A stretch of 64,000 nucleotides of DNA. Source: Cryptomeria japonica. Taxonomy: Eukaryota; Streptophyta; Pinopsida; Cupressales; Cupressaceae. Both the position numbers and the translations under genes were made by a program. Shown here in pieces: positions 1 to 12,897 of this stretch. Position 1 is the stretch's first letter. Each line of letters begins with the position of its first letter. The stretch spans positions 612,586,977-612,650,976 of the forward strand of contig NC_081408.1 of the NCBI RefSeq assembly GCF_030272615.1, written 5' to 3'. The notes below the pieces were generated by a model, which worked only from the letters and a program-made list of their open reading frames with translations, did not search any database and was not told where the DNA came from.

Positions 1-2060
1 TATAAATGTGTTTATTTATGTAGGAGCATCAGGTGGAATTTTAAATGATTCTTGCAGAGTAAGATTGAACAAGGGGTGAAACATTATAGAGTGGACACGT
101 GAACTAGTTTCATCCCATAAAGTTTGTAGATTGAAGATTACTAAAAGTGTAAGGTGTAAGAGGAGGTCATAGGAGGATAAACAAAAAAAAGAGTAGGAGA
201 TTTTGTATTGGATGTATTTAGATGTGAATTCATTATTAATAAAAAAATTGCAAGTTTTTGTGTATCTATTGTTGTATAATTTCAATTATTTTGAATTTAA
301 TATAAGTTGGGTTGAATTGCCCGCAAAATTGGTATCATACATTCTGAGTATTTCAGGAATTTCCCCATCCTTTTAGCAATATTAACACTACCTTCGTGTC
401 TATATACCCTTACTGAAGGCATTACCTTTTTTATTGGATGCAACTTGTCTTAATTTTAGAAGTATATTCACAAGCAAAACTCTCGTGACACATTCTAACT
501 AGTCACTCAATATTGGAAGATATCTAATACCACATACTAAAATTAGTCAATCTTCTTCACATGACCTGGTACAATGCTAAAATATAAATTGATGCAACCA
601 TTCCCATACTATCTAGTTAAGGGTTATCCAAATATAACCAATCACACAAACACTCATAGTAGAACTCAATGACCTAGTAAACAAATATAATTATGATCTT
701 ATTGACACAAAAAATTAAATTTAGAATCTTACCAAAAGGGATTAGTACATCGGGCCTTATTTTTTAATAAATCATATGAAAGATTAATGCATCCCTACAT
801 TATTTCCCTCACAATGTGCTCATGAAATTTGAACCTATTTGTTGTTGTCAACTCTGTGAGAGTCTCTGAGTACATCTCTTGAGTCTATTTCCTGCAAATA
901 GAAAGAGAGAAAAAAGGGTTGTGGATAGGGGTCTGACCCATAGGGGTTTGCCTTGGGTCAAACCCCAGTTGTGGATAGGGGTTTGTTTTGTGTTTTCTTG
1001 CAATGGCTGATGAAAGGATTGATGATGTAATGCTCTTTTGATATGATTTTTTTTTAATGTAATAATATGAAAAACAGATGAACATGAAAGACCTAATCAA
1101 ACACACATTCTTATATGAAGATTGATGTAACTTTTCTCCATAACTCTCGAAGGATGACATTTTTTCATGAATGCCCTAAAATTATTGATGATGAATGCTT
1201 GAATGTTATGGATGGTGTCAAGTAGAGTCTTCTTAATTTTTTCTAGGTGAAAATGAATTGATAGGATGTCTTTATATAGTGTTCCCTAGGTAACTTACTA
1301 ATTAGGCTGACCTCCAATGGTCACATTGAGACACGGGAACCAAAATTCATCGAGGAGGGGGAGAGGCCACCCATATTTAAAATGGGTCTTGATTATGGGG
1401 GTTCTAGACAAGGGTACCACAACATCATTGTCCTCCAGAAATAGGACAAGCAACCAATAAATAAGGAGGACACAACCATGGGATGGAGTCCACTTAGACA
1501 TGTAAACAAGTGACATCAGATCCAAAGTAAAATGGAGCCAAAACGAACCTAGGGGGAATGGAGATTGGTCACACTAAAGTAGGAGCACAAATATGAGGTG
1601 TGAATTGTATCAGTTACAATTTATAATGATACATAAGTAGTCCCCACTTTAATAGGAGTATGAGCCTATGCAAATATTGATGATAAAGTAGAAAGATGAG
1701 GAATAGAGAGAGGGGATCAACTAGGAGCGAGATCACAAGGAGATAAGACATCATTAATTTTGAGTAACCAAGCCCCCAATCTTAGGATCTTAACTCACAC
1801 AATCACAGGAAAGAACACACAAAACAAGAAAAAGACAAAAGACACACAACACAAGGGGTTAGCACTAAAAATAAAAAGCTCCAAGTCAACTAGTTATAGA
1901 GACATCGATAGTCAAAATATCTCAGGCACTGATCTCATTCTCAAAATGCTATTACAAGAACACAAGTGCTCAAATAAAAAGAGCAAGAGCATGCATCAAG
2001 TGATGAACCATGATCCAATAAGTAACAAAGCTATGGGTTCATGGGAAGAAGAAAGGAAAG
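1..2060. other. Intergenic, no recognisable gene
   Basis: AT-rich sequence. I see only short open frames that do not resemble a known protein family. A 17-base phrase (gttgtggataggggtyt) occurs twice near 917 and 969. Nothing here looks like an LTR end, a tRNA or a conserved domain. It may be old decayed repeat. Confidence 0.5.
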
Positions 2061-2082
2061 GACATGGATGCAATAGGATAGA

Positions 2083-2410
2083 AAGTTGTGTTATGCTAGG
2101 TGATCCATGAGAAGAAAAGCAAGAGAGATCATAGAATCCATAGGCTAGCAATTTGTGCTATGCTAGGTGATCCACAGGAACATGAATATCCATATGACAA
2201 GAAGTTGTGTTATGTTGTGTGATCTGAATGTAGAGAAAAGAGAGTCAAAATAGTCTATCAAGTTGTGTTATCCTAGTTCCACTCATCCCAAAAATGTTGT
2301 ACAAGGAGGGTTGAAAAGTCTAGTAAGTTATGTTATGCTATTCAACCTACCTTAAATAAGTTGAAAATGGAAGAATTGAATAGTCTAGCAAGTTGTGTTA
2401 TGCTAGTCAA
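2083..2410 (+). repeat. Degenerate ~62-bp tandem repeat, six copies
   Basis: The phrase aagttgtgttatgctag recurs with changes at about 2085, 2147, 2202, 2261, 2326 and 2390, so the period is about 58-65 bases. Parts between the phrases, such as gtgatcca and agtctagcaa, also recur. The copies are diverged, so this is an old minisatellite-like array. A short open frame at 1760-2110 overlaps its left end and has no recognisable domain. Confidence 0.7.
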
Positions 2411-2454
2411 CTCATCCTATTGCATGTGTCATTGTATGGTTTTAGGAGATAAGA

Positions 2455-2690
2455 ATCTCATTTAAGAGTTAGGTTTGGTTTCAAGCATGTAGCAACTTGT
2501 ATAAGAAATGTAATTAAAAAATAAATAGGTTTTGTTTTGGGAACATCTTGTTTAAGAGTTAGGTTTAGTTTCAAGCATGTATACCATGCATAAGACATAT
2601 AAAAGGATTGTGTCTAGTTTAAAAATGAAGCATCTTGTTTAAGATTTAGGTCTAGTTTCGAGCATGCAACAACCTGAATAAGATATACAA
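2455..2690 (+). repeat. Three imperfect copies of a ~90-bp repeat
   Basis: The phrase aagagttaggtttagtttc followed by aagcatgt occurs near 2465, 2552 and 2640 with a few substitutions. It directly follows the 2083-2410 repeat, but its unit is different. Confidence 0.6.
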
Positions 2691-3884
2691 AATCAAAATT
2701 ATGATACAAGGAGGGAATGATGTATTCCCCCCTTAAGATGTCAACATAGTAGTATTTTGATGTCTTCAGGAAGCTAGAAACAAGGATACACACCTTCATC
2801 ACTAAGGAGATATCCTTTTGGCAACAATGTACATAAATCCAAGCTAAAGAGGCATTACTTTTGTAAGCAAAAAAAAGATAGTTATAAAAGAGATATATCT
2901 TGCAAAAAAGTGTAAAAGGAATCCTTAGAAGGAGAAGGGGGAAGAGATTTGGGTATATGCATGATTATGGTGGGCCAAACTAGGCCCTTAAGTGGTGATG
3001 AAAATTCAAAAAAATAGGGTTAGGCAATTTGATGTGAAAATTTGAATAAGTTATCAACATTATTTAAAAAATATCTAAGAATAGAATCTATAGAAAATTG
3101 AATGTAGTTTCTAAGCTACTAGTTATTTTTTGAAAAAAAATCTATTTGGTGAAAATTTGAAATTTCAAAGTAGTACTAAAATTTCAAGAAAAGGATAAGA
3201 AGCAAGTGTCTCTTTGACCACCCTAACCACAATCAAATCATAATTATTTTTTATAAGATTTTAGATATAAGTAGAAGACTCATGCCCCAATGTGATGCAC
3301 ATTTTTTTGTATTTTTTTAAAAGTAAATAATTAATTATGATTTTTTTTACTACTTTTTAAATATATAAAAACGTGTATGTCTGACCACCATAAATTGGTC
3401 AAAAATTTATGAAATTCATCTTTTTTAATCCTATAGTATGTGAAGCATAGAATGTGATGCATGGTTCAGATTCAAAAAATGTGATACCCTTTGAAAGTTA
3501 TAGATGTTTTTCAATCAACCTATCAATTAGGACTATTGTCATAATTCAAATAGAAAATTATTAATAATTATTTATTAAATTCAAAATAAGGCATAATTTA
3601 TATTGGTGGAAAGTTGAGAATCTCCTTAAAAAACCTTTTCCGTTTCATCAAATTTCGGCAAAAAAAGTCATCAACCACATGGGCAAAGCCTAGAAAAGAA
3701 AGGAAAACTCTTAAACATGTTTTTTGTGTTGACTTTCTAGGTTTGGCATGTCCTAGCCAAATCCCAAAGCAATCCCGAGGTAAATACCAAGGCTGCAGAT
3801 TTTTGTCAAAGGTAATGGATATCTCGAATATATCTACAAGTAATAGATATCAAATATTTAATTCTTGTTACTTTGTTTCTATAA
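2691..3884. other. Non-coding, AT-rich
   Basis: No gene was recognised. The stretch has several poly-A and poly-T runs and an open frame at 3614-3940 with no recognisable domain, which runs into the TA-rich block that follows. Confidence 0.4.
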
Positions 3885-4110
3885 ATATAATATATAATAT
3901 TTATATAATATATCATAATATAATATATATTATGTTATAATATATAATATATTATAATCTCTTATACAATCATGTATAATATTTAAAACAGTCTTTTATA
4001 TATTTTATTTAATACATAAATATTTAATATATTACTACTACATATAATATATATATAATTAATGATTTTAGTATATATATTAAAAAACACATATTTCCTA
4101 ATATAACATT
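3885..4110. repeat. TA-rich low-complexity block
   Basis: The sequence is almost entirely A and T, with repeated tataatat, aatataatat and atatatat phrases that could form many alternative hairpins. No gene signal. Confidence 0.75.
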
Positions 4111-4250
4111 AAATAAATTATGTTTCCTTTGATCCCTCATATAATCTTCCATTTGGACACTCTTTCCCTCTAATTATAGGTCTATCTCTCATGCTATTCC
4201 TAACACCTTGTAAACTTATTTGTACCCAACTCTCTCCTCCTATGTATCAT

Positions 4251-4253
<3 letters not shown>

Positions 4254-4328
<75 letters not shown>
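4254..4328. repeat. (CT)n microsatellite
   Basis: An essentially perfect CT dinucleotide run of about 75 bases. It is the left boundary of a longer polypyrimidine block. Confidence 0.95.
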
Positions 4329-5524
<1,196 letters not shown>

Positions 5525-5526
5525 AA

Positions 5527-5722
5527 TGAGGTATCAAATATTAAATTTTATCTAATATCCAATACCTTTGAGGAAGGGTTCCAATGAAATTGTAGCCACC
5601 CTTATGAAAAGATTTTGAATATCGAATAATATCTGATATTCGATATGTTTGAATATTAGATAATATTTGATATTCAATATGTTTGAATATTAGATAATAT
5701 CTTATATTTGATACCTGGGCCA
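5527..5722. repeat. AT-rich inverted/tandem repeat, MITE-like
   Basis: The left end (gaggtatcaaatatt) is an inverted copy of the right end (atatttgatacct). Inside, a ~34-bp unit beginning ttgaatattagataatat is repeated about three times (near 5612, 5648 and 5682). Each unit is itself partly palindromic (gaatattagataatattt). It could be a small foldback or MITE element. No target duplication was identified. Confidence 0.5.
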
Positions 5723-5892
5723 CATAAAAGAGGACAGTGGGCCGTTTTGAGCATTCCAACGGTCCCTACATTATTTTTGCAAACAACAAACACGAGTTTT
5801 TAGATAGTAAGAGACATAAAAATTCTTTTTTGAGCATCTTTGGCACAAATTTATCATTAGTAGTCATTTTCTAGTAGCTTTTTGGAGGTGTA

Positions 5893-7390
5893 ATGGATAG
5901 CAACAATCATCGAAAGCAAAAATGTAAAAGAAAACTTTCAAAAGATCAAATTGAAGAATATAGACAAAGAGATAGAGAAAGTCATAGGAAGAGAAGACAA
6001 GGTATGTCAAATATTGGTGAAGGTGTTGTCTTTGCTCCACCTGTAAGTGTTATTTCAAGTGAAGAGGAAATTAAATATGCCAATGTTGAGCATGATATTG
6101 AAAATGAAAATAAAAATATAGAGATTGATATTAAGAATGTTGAACATGATATTCAAATTGGGAATGAAAATGTTGAAATTGATATTCAAAATGTTCGACA
6201 TCATATTGAATTTGGAAATGAAAATGTGGGAATTGATACTCAAAATGTTTAACATTAAATTGAATATGAAAATGTTTGACATTGAAAGTGAAAATGTTGG
6301 AATTGACATTGAAGGTGAAAATGTTGAACTAAGTGAACATTATGTATCACAAAATTACATGAGAAATGAAGACCTTGGTATGGAAGAAAGAAAAATTCTA
6401 AATTCAAAGCATTCAAGAACCCTGAAATGGTTCGTTGAAATTGATGTGAACATTATAGGCAATCTTGAAGGCAAGAGGTCAACACGAACCATTCAATTGT
6501 GAGATACGCAACTTTCAATGAATACTTTAGCAATAAGACATTGACCAAGCAATGCCAATTTTTTGTACAATTGCTAAAGATACAAAAGATGAGACCTTTG
6601 CTAGCCAAATTGAAGTCTCATGTGAACAAGAAGATAGGGAAAAATTCTATTATTGTCAAAAATATTTTTAATGCTCTCAATTCTATTGGAAATAATAGCG
6701 AGGAAAAAGATAAGAGAGCTTCTCGGAGAGTGATTACAACCTCCTTGGTAAGCCATCATTTCAGAAAGGCTCGCTTTATGAGACAAACTTGTGCTAATTT
6801 CAACATAAATTGTAAAACTCTAGATAGAGAACTTGCAAGAAGAGAAAGACTCAACAATCCTCTTCAAAATTATACATGGTCTTTTGGTGGGAGGCTTCCA
6901 CATGTTGATATGAAGTTGTCCGACAATGTAAAGGAGGAAATTAAACAATATTGACACTCTAACTTTAGAGTATCACCCAATGTAAAGGATATTTTACAGT
7001 TAAGAATAGGCAATTGAGACCACACAGTGCATCCGAAACATTTATTGTAATAAATCCAAACAATGTTGTTCAAAAATATTTGTGAAACAAATCCAACTTT
7101 GCAAATCTCACAAAGGGATTTTGAATCTCTGAAGCCATTTTATTGTGTACCTCTTAATATTTGTAATACTTGTTGTTGCAAATACCATGTGGAGTTTTCA
7201 ATGTACCATGAACTATTCGAGCTACAAAATGAATGCATGTTTAAAGAGTCTTTGATTGTTTGACAATCCAATCTATGTCCTAATGTACCCTCCTAAACCA
7301 ACCAAAAGAATATGTGCACTATTGAATCAAGTGTCCCTCCTTGTGACATTGTTGAACTACACCAATTAATATTAGAACATGCATCGTAGC
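5893..7390 (+). pseudogene. Broken gene of unknown function, transposon-associated look
   Basis: I do not recognise the protein with certainty. Reading starts at an ATG at 5893. The N-terminus is very basic (KLSKDQIEEYRQRDRESHR) and is followed by an acidic Asn/Glu/Ile repeat. The frame breaks at a TAA near 6250, continues in another frame to about 6490, then returns to the first frame. That frame is interrupted by several further stops (near 6952, 7015, 7047 and 7261). The C-terminal part keeps a patterned region with HPKH, LKPFYCVPLN and a Cys/His cluster CNTCCCKYH, which looks metal-binding. From memory, similar Cys-rich proteins occur as multicopy, transposon-like genes in plants and other eukaryotes, but I could not verify this. 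Clearly non-functional here, with at least two frameshifts and five stops. Confidence 0.5.
6079..6331 (+). repeat. Coding minisatellite inside the broken gene
   Basis: Imperfect repeats of about 60 bases built on aatgttgaaattgatattc and gaaaatgaaaatgtt. They encode runs such as NVEIDIQNV and ENENKNIEID. The repeat lies between the basic N-terminus and the rest of the pseudogene and probably expanded by slippage. The first frame break of the gene falls inside it. Confidence 0.7.
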
Positions 7391-7600
7391 ATTTAGCACC
7401 TAGAAAAAGAGAAAAGGATGGGAAAGTGGTCTAAAAGTGTAGCAAAATAATCAAAATTTACACAAATACCATTGGAATCTTACACCAACTATAGGTTGGG
7501 AGAGACATAGAAGTTATTGATTCTACTAAATTTCCTATTCTCTCCAAATTTGAAATTGAACCAAGTAAACCAATTATGAGTATGATAAGAGAATTGGTTA
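7391..7600. other. Spacer between the broken gene and the LINE remnant
   Basis: No recognisable coding content. It may hold the decayed end of either neighbour. Confidence 0.3.
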
Positions 7601-7874
7601 TGGATTAGATTTGCAACTCTAAGCTAATTCTACGATTCAATCATTTGTCAAATTCTTCACAACTTAGTTTTATATGGCTATTCTAGTTGTGATATATGGA
7701 GTATTCTACCATATTAAAATCACATCCTACCAACCAAGCCACATTAGGTAAATTAGTAATAGCAAATTTCCACAATCCATAAAAACAAGATAAGTTGTTT
7801 CTAGATACAAATTTGTACAATATTTTTTCATTAGCATACAACTTATCTTGATTAGGTAAATTGTTGGCTATCCA
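7601..7874 (-). pseudogene. LINE endonuclease fragment, distal part
   Basis: On the minus strand, reading away from the LTR element at 7875, the sequence encodes WIANNLP followed by KFAITNLPNVAWLVGCDFNM. The VGCDFNM segment matches the GGDFN motif of the exonuclease/endonuclease/phosphatase fold of L1-type LINEs. In-frame stops follow near 7690. The upstream half of the same domain is at 15202-15569. The frame on this side continues from the frame on that side, so one LINE copy was split by the 7.3 kb element between them. No LINE reverse transcriptase follows, so the copy is also truncated. Confidence 0.7.
7870..7874. other. Target-site duplication (left) of the 7875-15201 element
   Basis: The bases atcca lie immediately before the LTR terminus. 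The partner at 15202-15206 is atcta, a one-base difference expected for an old insertion. Confidence 0.7.
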
Positions 7875-8958
7875 TGATGGACTTGTAACACACTAAGAGG
7901 GAGGCGTGAATCAGTGACACTAAAAATAATACTACTTTAAACACTGACTGGTAGATGAACTTAACAAGTTTATTAAACAATATGCATGCAATCAAAAATG
8001 ATATAACAACATCCACAATAAGTAAAACATCCACTGTAACACAAGTGTTTATACATGGAAAACCCAAATAGGTAAAAACCACAGTGAGATGGGACTCACA
8101 AGTTAACTATCTGCAGTAATAGATAACTAACCAGTTAGGGTTTACAAAGTGCTCTGCTAGGAGCGAATCCTGTTAAAGATCCAAAAACTTAGTTAAAAGC
8201 TATACCCTATAAAAGGTAGTACCCTATAAGGAGTAACCATGGAGGATTTGAAAATCCAAACTAATAGATCACCTGGTTAGAGGATTTTAACAATGAAGCT
8301 TGTTAGAGCTTACTCAGTTAGGGGATTTGACTATTGCAGTGGTTAGAAAAAAATAGGTGATGTGATCTAGTAATAGCACAACTTGCTTGGATAGATCCTC
8401 TTATGCGCACTTAACACTTGTTTACCAACATACTTTGCAACTTAACACTTCTGCCTTCGCACATATTAACATATCACTTTTGCTCATACAAATAATTCAT
8501 TGTGATGTCAATAAATAGACATTTAGATTTCATGTCGGCACTCTAGAAATCATAACACAATTACCTAGGTGCAGTGTATCTGTTCAAGTGATCATAACTC
8601 ATCACAAAAATACCGCCAAAATTTATCGATAAGGATAACTCATCAAGATTTGTGATAACAGATCACATAATCAATGAATACCGATTGGAGTAAAACATAT
8701 ACACTATTATCCTTGATGCTCCTGTGATAATCTCCATTGGATCTCCTTGTTGATGTTGAGTTATGTAGATCCACTGGTTGTCTCCATGCATATACCAGTT
8801 GTTACCAAGTACCAGTTAGATATAAAACTTCTAGTATACTGGTTGTAGTATAAACAACTTTGAAGTTATACCAGTAGACAATATGAACAAATGTGTGTGT
8901 ATGTGTTTCATCAATGACACCATATGATGAATTCATTACAATCATCATCAAGCCAACA
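7875..8958 (-). repeat. 3' LTR of copy 1
   Basis: 1084 bases. In element sense it starts TGTTGGCTTG, directly after the polypurine tract, and ends ...CCATCA. It contains the LTR module shared by most LTRs in this window: a variant of tggaaaacccaaataggtaa at about 8056, a run of gttaaag / gttagaggattt phrases (8130-8340), and gagggaggcgtgaatcag near the end. Confidence 0.9.
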
Positions 8959-8970
8959 ATCTCCCCCTTT
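8959..8970 (-). promoter_or_regulatory. Polypurine tract of copy 1
   Basis: In element sense this reads aaagggggagat and lies immediately before the 3' LTR. It would prime plus-strand DNA synthesis. Similar purine runs lie just upstream (complement of ctcccccttac near 9046 and of cttcccctttg near 9102). Confidence 0.8.
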
Positions 8971-9394
8971 GGCAATGATGACAACACTTAGAAAATTTTA
9001 CAGTAATACTGCTAAGTGTGCTTCCAAAAAAATTTTATACACATACTCCCCCTTACTACATACATCATACAAAATTTTAAAAAACACACATACATATTTA
9101 TACTTCCCCTTTGACAACAATGCTAACTTGAAAAGCTATATATATATAGAAAAGTTTGTATAACAATGTTTTACAAAAACTTGAAAAATTGAATCAATAT
9201 TCATGCATAGGCAAGTCTCATGAAAATAACATTAAAGTTCCTCTTCAACTATGATGTGGCATGTTTCCATGTCTTCAACATGTTCTCAGTGTAGACATAC
9301 TTTGTATATGGAACTCTTCCATGGAATCAAGTGTATAGGTTTCTGGAGTTGCTAAAATAGCTTCTACATTCATGTAGGCTCTCTGCAGTATGAC
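8971..9394. other. 3' untranslated part of copy 1
   Basis: Lies between the end of ORF2 and the polypurine tract. AT-rich, with two extra polypurine-like runs and no coding signal. Confidence 0.6.
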
Positions 9395-12312
9395 CACCTA
9401 GGATGTGAGTAGACTCTTCAATTCCTTTAGTGACCAGAGTCTATTTTCTTTCTCATGATCATTGGTATCCAACCTGTTGTGCAAATCATCCACAGATTTG
9501 CTAAAAGAAAAAATAGAGTCCTGAAGTGGTACATAGGCATTGCATATCTTTTCTAGCTCTTGCTCTATTTTAGTTTTCTTCTTAGTGATATCATAATAAA
9601 ATAATGAAATGTTAGAAGTAGATGCAAGATATTTCCTTCCTATTTCAATAGATTTTCTTACTAAATCTTTATTAAAAGATAGAGCAAGTTTTCCTGAATC
9701 AATCTCTTTCATGAGTTGTTCTCCATACTTCTTCCTGTAACTCTTCTTAGCATAAGTTTGTGCTGCTTCTTCAAGTGACTTAATTTGGTCAAATGCATCA
9801 GCAACAATTTGACCAAGTTTGCTAATTGTGGTTGTCAGATGTCCTGTAGAAGTTTCCAGTAGTAGACTTGATAAAATATCTACTGCATTCTGAATTGTTT
9901 CATCTTCCATTCCTTGCTCTTTAAGTCTCTTCTTATGTGCTCTATATTGCATGACAAATGCACTCATATTATCAACATTTATAGGCCTAAAGATGCCTAA
10001 TGAGTCATCATCATCTTCATCAGTCTGTTGTCTGACTAAAGTTTTTGCCGGTTCAGAAGATGTTACCTTAACAATTGCTTTCTCTTGTCCTTTCTCTGTT
10101 TCCTATTCAGAAATCTATGTGACAACATTTTCATTAGATTCCTTCTGAGTATTTTGTGAAACCGTTGGGGATTGGGGTTTCTTAGGTTGTTCCTTTGCTG
10201 GTGGAATATTCACTCCTAGTTGAGTTGTCAGTTTCTGAACTGAAGTAACTTGTAAGTCAGTGATTTCGGGTGGATCCATATCTAGTACAATGATGTTTCT
10301 AGATAGATCAATTGTATCCTAAGTATCATCAACAAGTATGACTTGTTGGACAATAGTGTCAACCTTTTCTTTGTCTGGATAAACAACATCAACTTGCACC
10401 TTTTCATCCTTTTTAGGTACAACATCATCATCTTGCTCATCCTTAGAAGAATGTATGAGCTCTTCCATCTGTAGGATTTTATGGGCTATCTGATGATTTT
10501 CAGTCTCAATAATTTGCCTCTTTCCACTAGCTAGCTTCAATCTTCTTTCCTTGAAAGCAAATTGAACTTTGTACTTATTAACCAATACACTTAGTTCATC
10601 CTTGGACAATTTAGGAAAATATTGTACAAATACATCATCTATAATTTCTTTTTCCTTATTTATAGCTTCCTCCCATTTATTTAAAAGAATAGTATACAAG
10701 GAATTTGAAATATTATTTTCAAGATCAAGTGGTAATCTATTGTAATGGCATTATTGATTACCTATTGAATGATTTTCTCCTTTTCATCTTTAGTGAAAGA
10801 ATCAAAATATTCTTTGACATTGTCAAATTTGTTTCTCCCTAATGTCTTCATTGTTCTTTCAAAGTTGGTCTCAAGCTTGTAAGTTGAGATATCAAAAGGC
10901 ACAGTTGCCTTCAGCACTTCCTTCACTGGTTTAGCAGTTCTACCAGTTGCTTTCATCTTCTTGGGTTCTTCCTCAGTGTCTGTACCTTCAAATTCTTCTT
11001 GGAGAATTAGTTTCTAACCTCTTTTCTTTGATGCACTCTCCTTCTTTGCATAAACTTTAGGTGTCGATTCCTTTTTGGTTTGGATAGTTTATGTCACTCT
11101 TGTATTTTTCATCACCGGAGGTGCTTGCTCAGCCTTCTTTTTCTTACCTTTACCACTAATGGTAGGAACAATACTGGTTCCGGCTTGTGCAGTCTGAACT
11201 TCAACAATATCCAATTTTGCCTTCTTTTTATCCTTTGGAGATGCTAATAGGTTATTAGCATAACCAATCAGGAAGTCATAGTTAACCTCATAACTCATAT
11301 GTTCCATTTCTTCTTTTCTAGGCTCAATTGCCTCCATTAAACAAAAATCAGTGGTAACTATGAAAACAATGTCCTTAGCAAAATGTTTTACCACATCCTT
11401 AGGCAATCTTAATCTCATGCTCATTTTCTTCTGAAATTCATTGAAGTATTTGTTCATTGCAGTAGAAAAGGTGTTCTTCACAACCTTGATACTGTTCTTA
11501 ATCTAGGTAGATACCGGTAGATCCTTAGACCACTCAAGATCACCTATTCCCGGTAGGAAATTTTGGAAATAAAATAATAGAACAATCAATAACTGTCCAA
11601 ATTTAAACTTTACACTGTTGTCCTTCTTGATAGATTGAAGATTTAACATTAATTGGCTCCTTATGGCCTCACATAGGTCATAATTATCATTTTCAGCTAT
11701 CATCTTGTAAGCAGTATGCACCGTTGCTGATGGAACACTATTTAATATGCTAGAATAAAATACCCAGTAGCCTATCACCATAGCTACCAATTTTATAGTT
11801 GCGTCCTTGATGTTACTGACAGAAAAAGCACGCTTATCAAATGTTGATCTAGTTAGAGTGTATATTATCTCTTTTGAAATATGCCTCAACACGGGTACTT
11901 CACCGGTTGAGTAAAAACCTGTTACAACTTGAATGGCTTCCTTGGTTATAGTATGAGTCCTTTCCAAATACATGTTCTCCCCATGAACTCAACTCAAAAT
12001 AATTCGGATATGTTCTTCTTCAAAACCTTCAAGAAAGTAAGTTGCGTTATGAAAACCTTTTTTATAAATCCTAATATATTTTGATTGAATCTTCCCATTT
12101 TCATCGCAAAGGGATTTCAACTGAGAATATATCGACAATGATCCTAAATCCTCAATCTTGCAATCAATGTCATTGGACAAATCTCCTTTCACTATAACAC
12201 CACCAAGAACTTGTGATAAAGCATTATAAGACACAATTTGTTCCACTTCAACAACTTCTATAGGTTCAGATGTAATCATTTATCTCTCTACTGGTTTAGA
12301 AGACGACGCCAT
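9395..12312 (-). pseudogene. ORF2 of pol-less element copy 1, function unknown
   Basis: Starts with an ATG at 12312 (MASSSKPVER) and keeps one frame to about 10762 despite several stops. It shifts frame near 10720 and then runs open to about 9395, which would be roughly 970 residues if intact. The N-terminal third holds a conserved region beginning ITKEAIQVVTGFYSTG, then VGYWVFYSSI-like and KFKFGQLLIVLLFYFQN segments. The middle is Lys-rich (KGKKKKAEQAPP). The C-terminus is charged and helical, probably coiled coil (IEQELEKICNAYVPLQDSI). The same three-part layout is in the ORF2 at 27888-30889. I do not recognise the family. The N-terminal region recalls plant proteins annotated as putative transposon proteins, but this is inference. 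There is no catalytic motif of RT, integrase or protease. Confidence 0.75.
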
Positions 12313-12897
12313 TCTAGATAAACTAGATTCAAAGAAGGATTTTTCAAAGAAATACCTTATTTCATGAACGATTCCTTGTTTACCAGTTGAATGCCCAAGT
12401 GCACACCAGTTCAGTCTTCTACAACCTTCAAATCAACTTGATTACACAAATCACAATGCAACTTCGACAAACATTAGCTAACAATCGTTTCTTAGCTCTG
12501 CAAATGCTCAAAATTTCTTTCTCGAATGCGTTAGGGTAAAAATAACAAAGTGAAAACTTGCTTTTATCCTTTTTCCCTACTGCATTAAATGCTCATCCAT
12601 TAGGGTTTCAAATCCTAATTACATCATTTAATGATACATAGATGTAAAACCGGTGGATAACCGATTGACAAAAAGTTATCAAAATTTGATGCATTCAAAT
12701 TCTTCTACCACTCATTCATTTCAAGGGGTCCGGAGGTGGATTTACCATTATGCTCCCCTTAGCCATGTTGAAAAGGCTAAATTCACTAGTGCAGGATTTT
12801 CCACACTTGGTGAAGGAAATATTTCTTCTCCAAGTGAGTCATCACTCTTCTTCTTCCATATTTGATTCATTTCTTCTTTGGTTTCTTCAAAATTAAC
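12313..12897. other. Inter-ORF region of copy 1
   Basis: About 585 bases between the gag-like gene and ORF2. No coding signal on the element strand. Short plus-strand frames here are incidental. Confidence 0.6.

Noticed and set aside
885-1525. Minus-strand open frames near the left edge
   Set aside because: Short, without similarity to known families, and without a neighbouring element structure.
2083-2410. CRISPR-like array
   Set aside because: The repeats are degenerate, the spacers are themselves repeated, and this is eukaryotic DNA.
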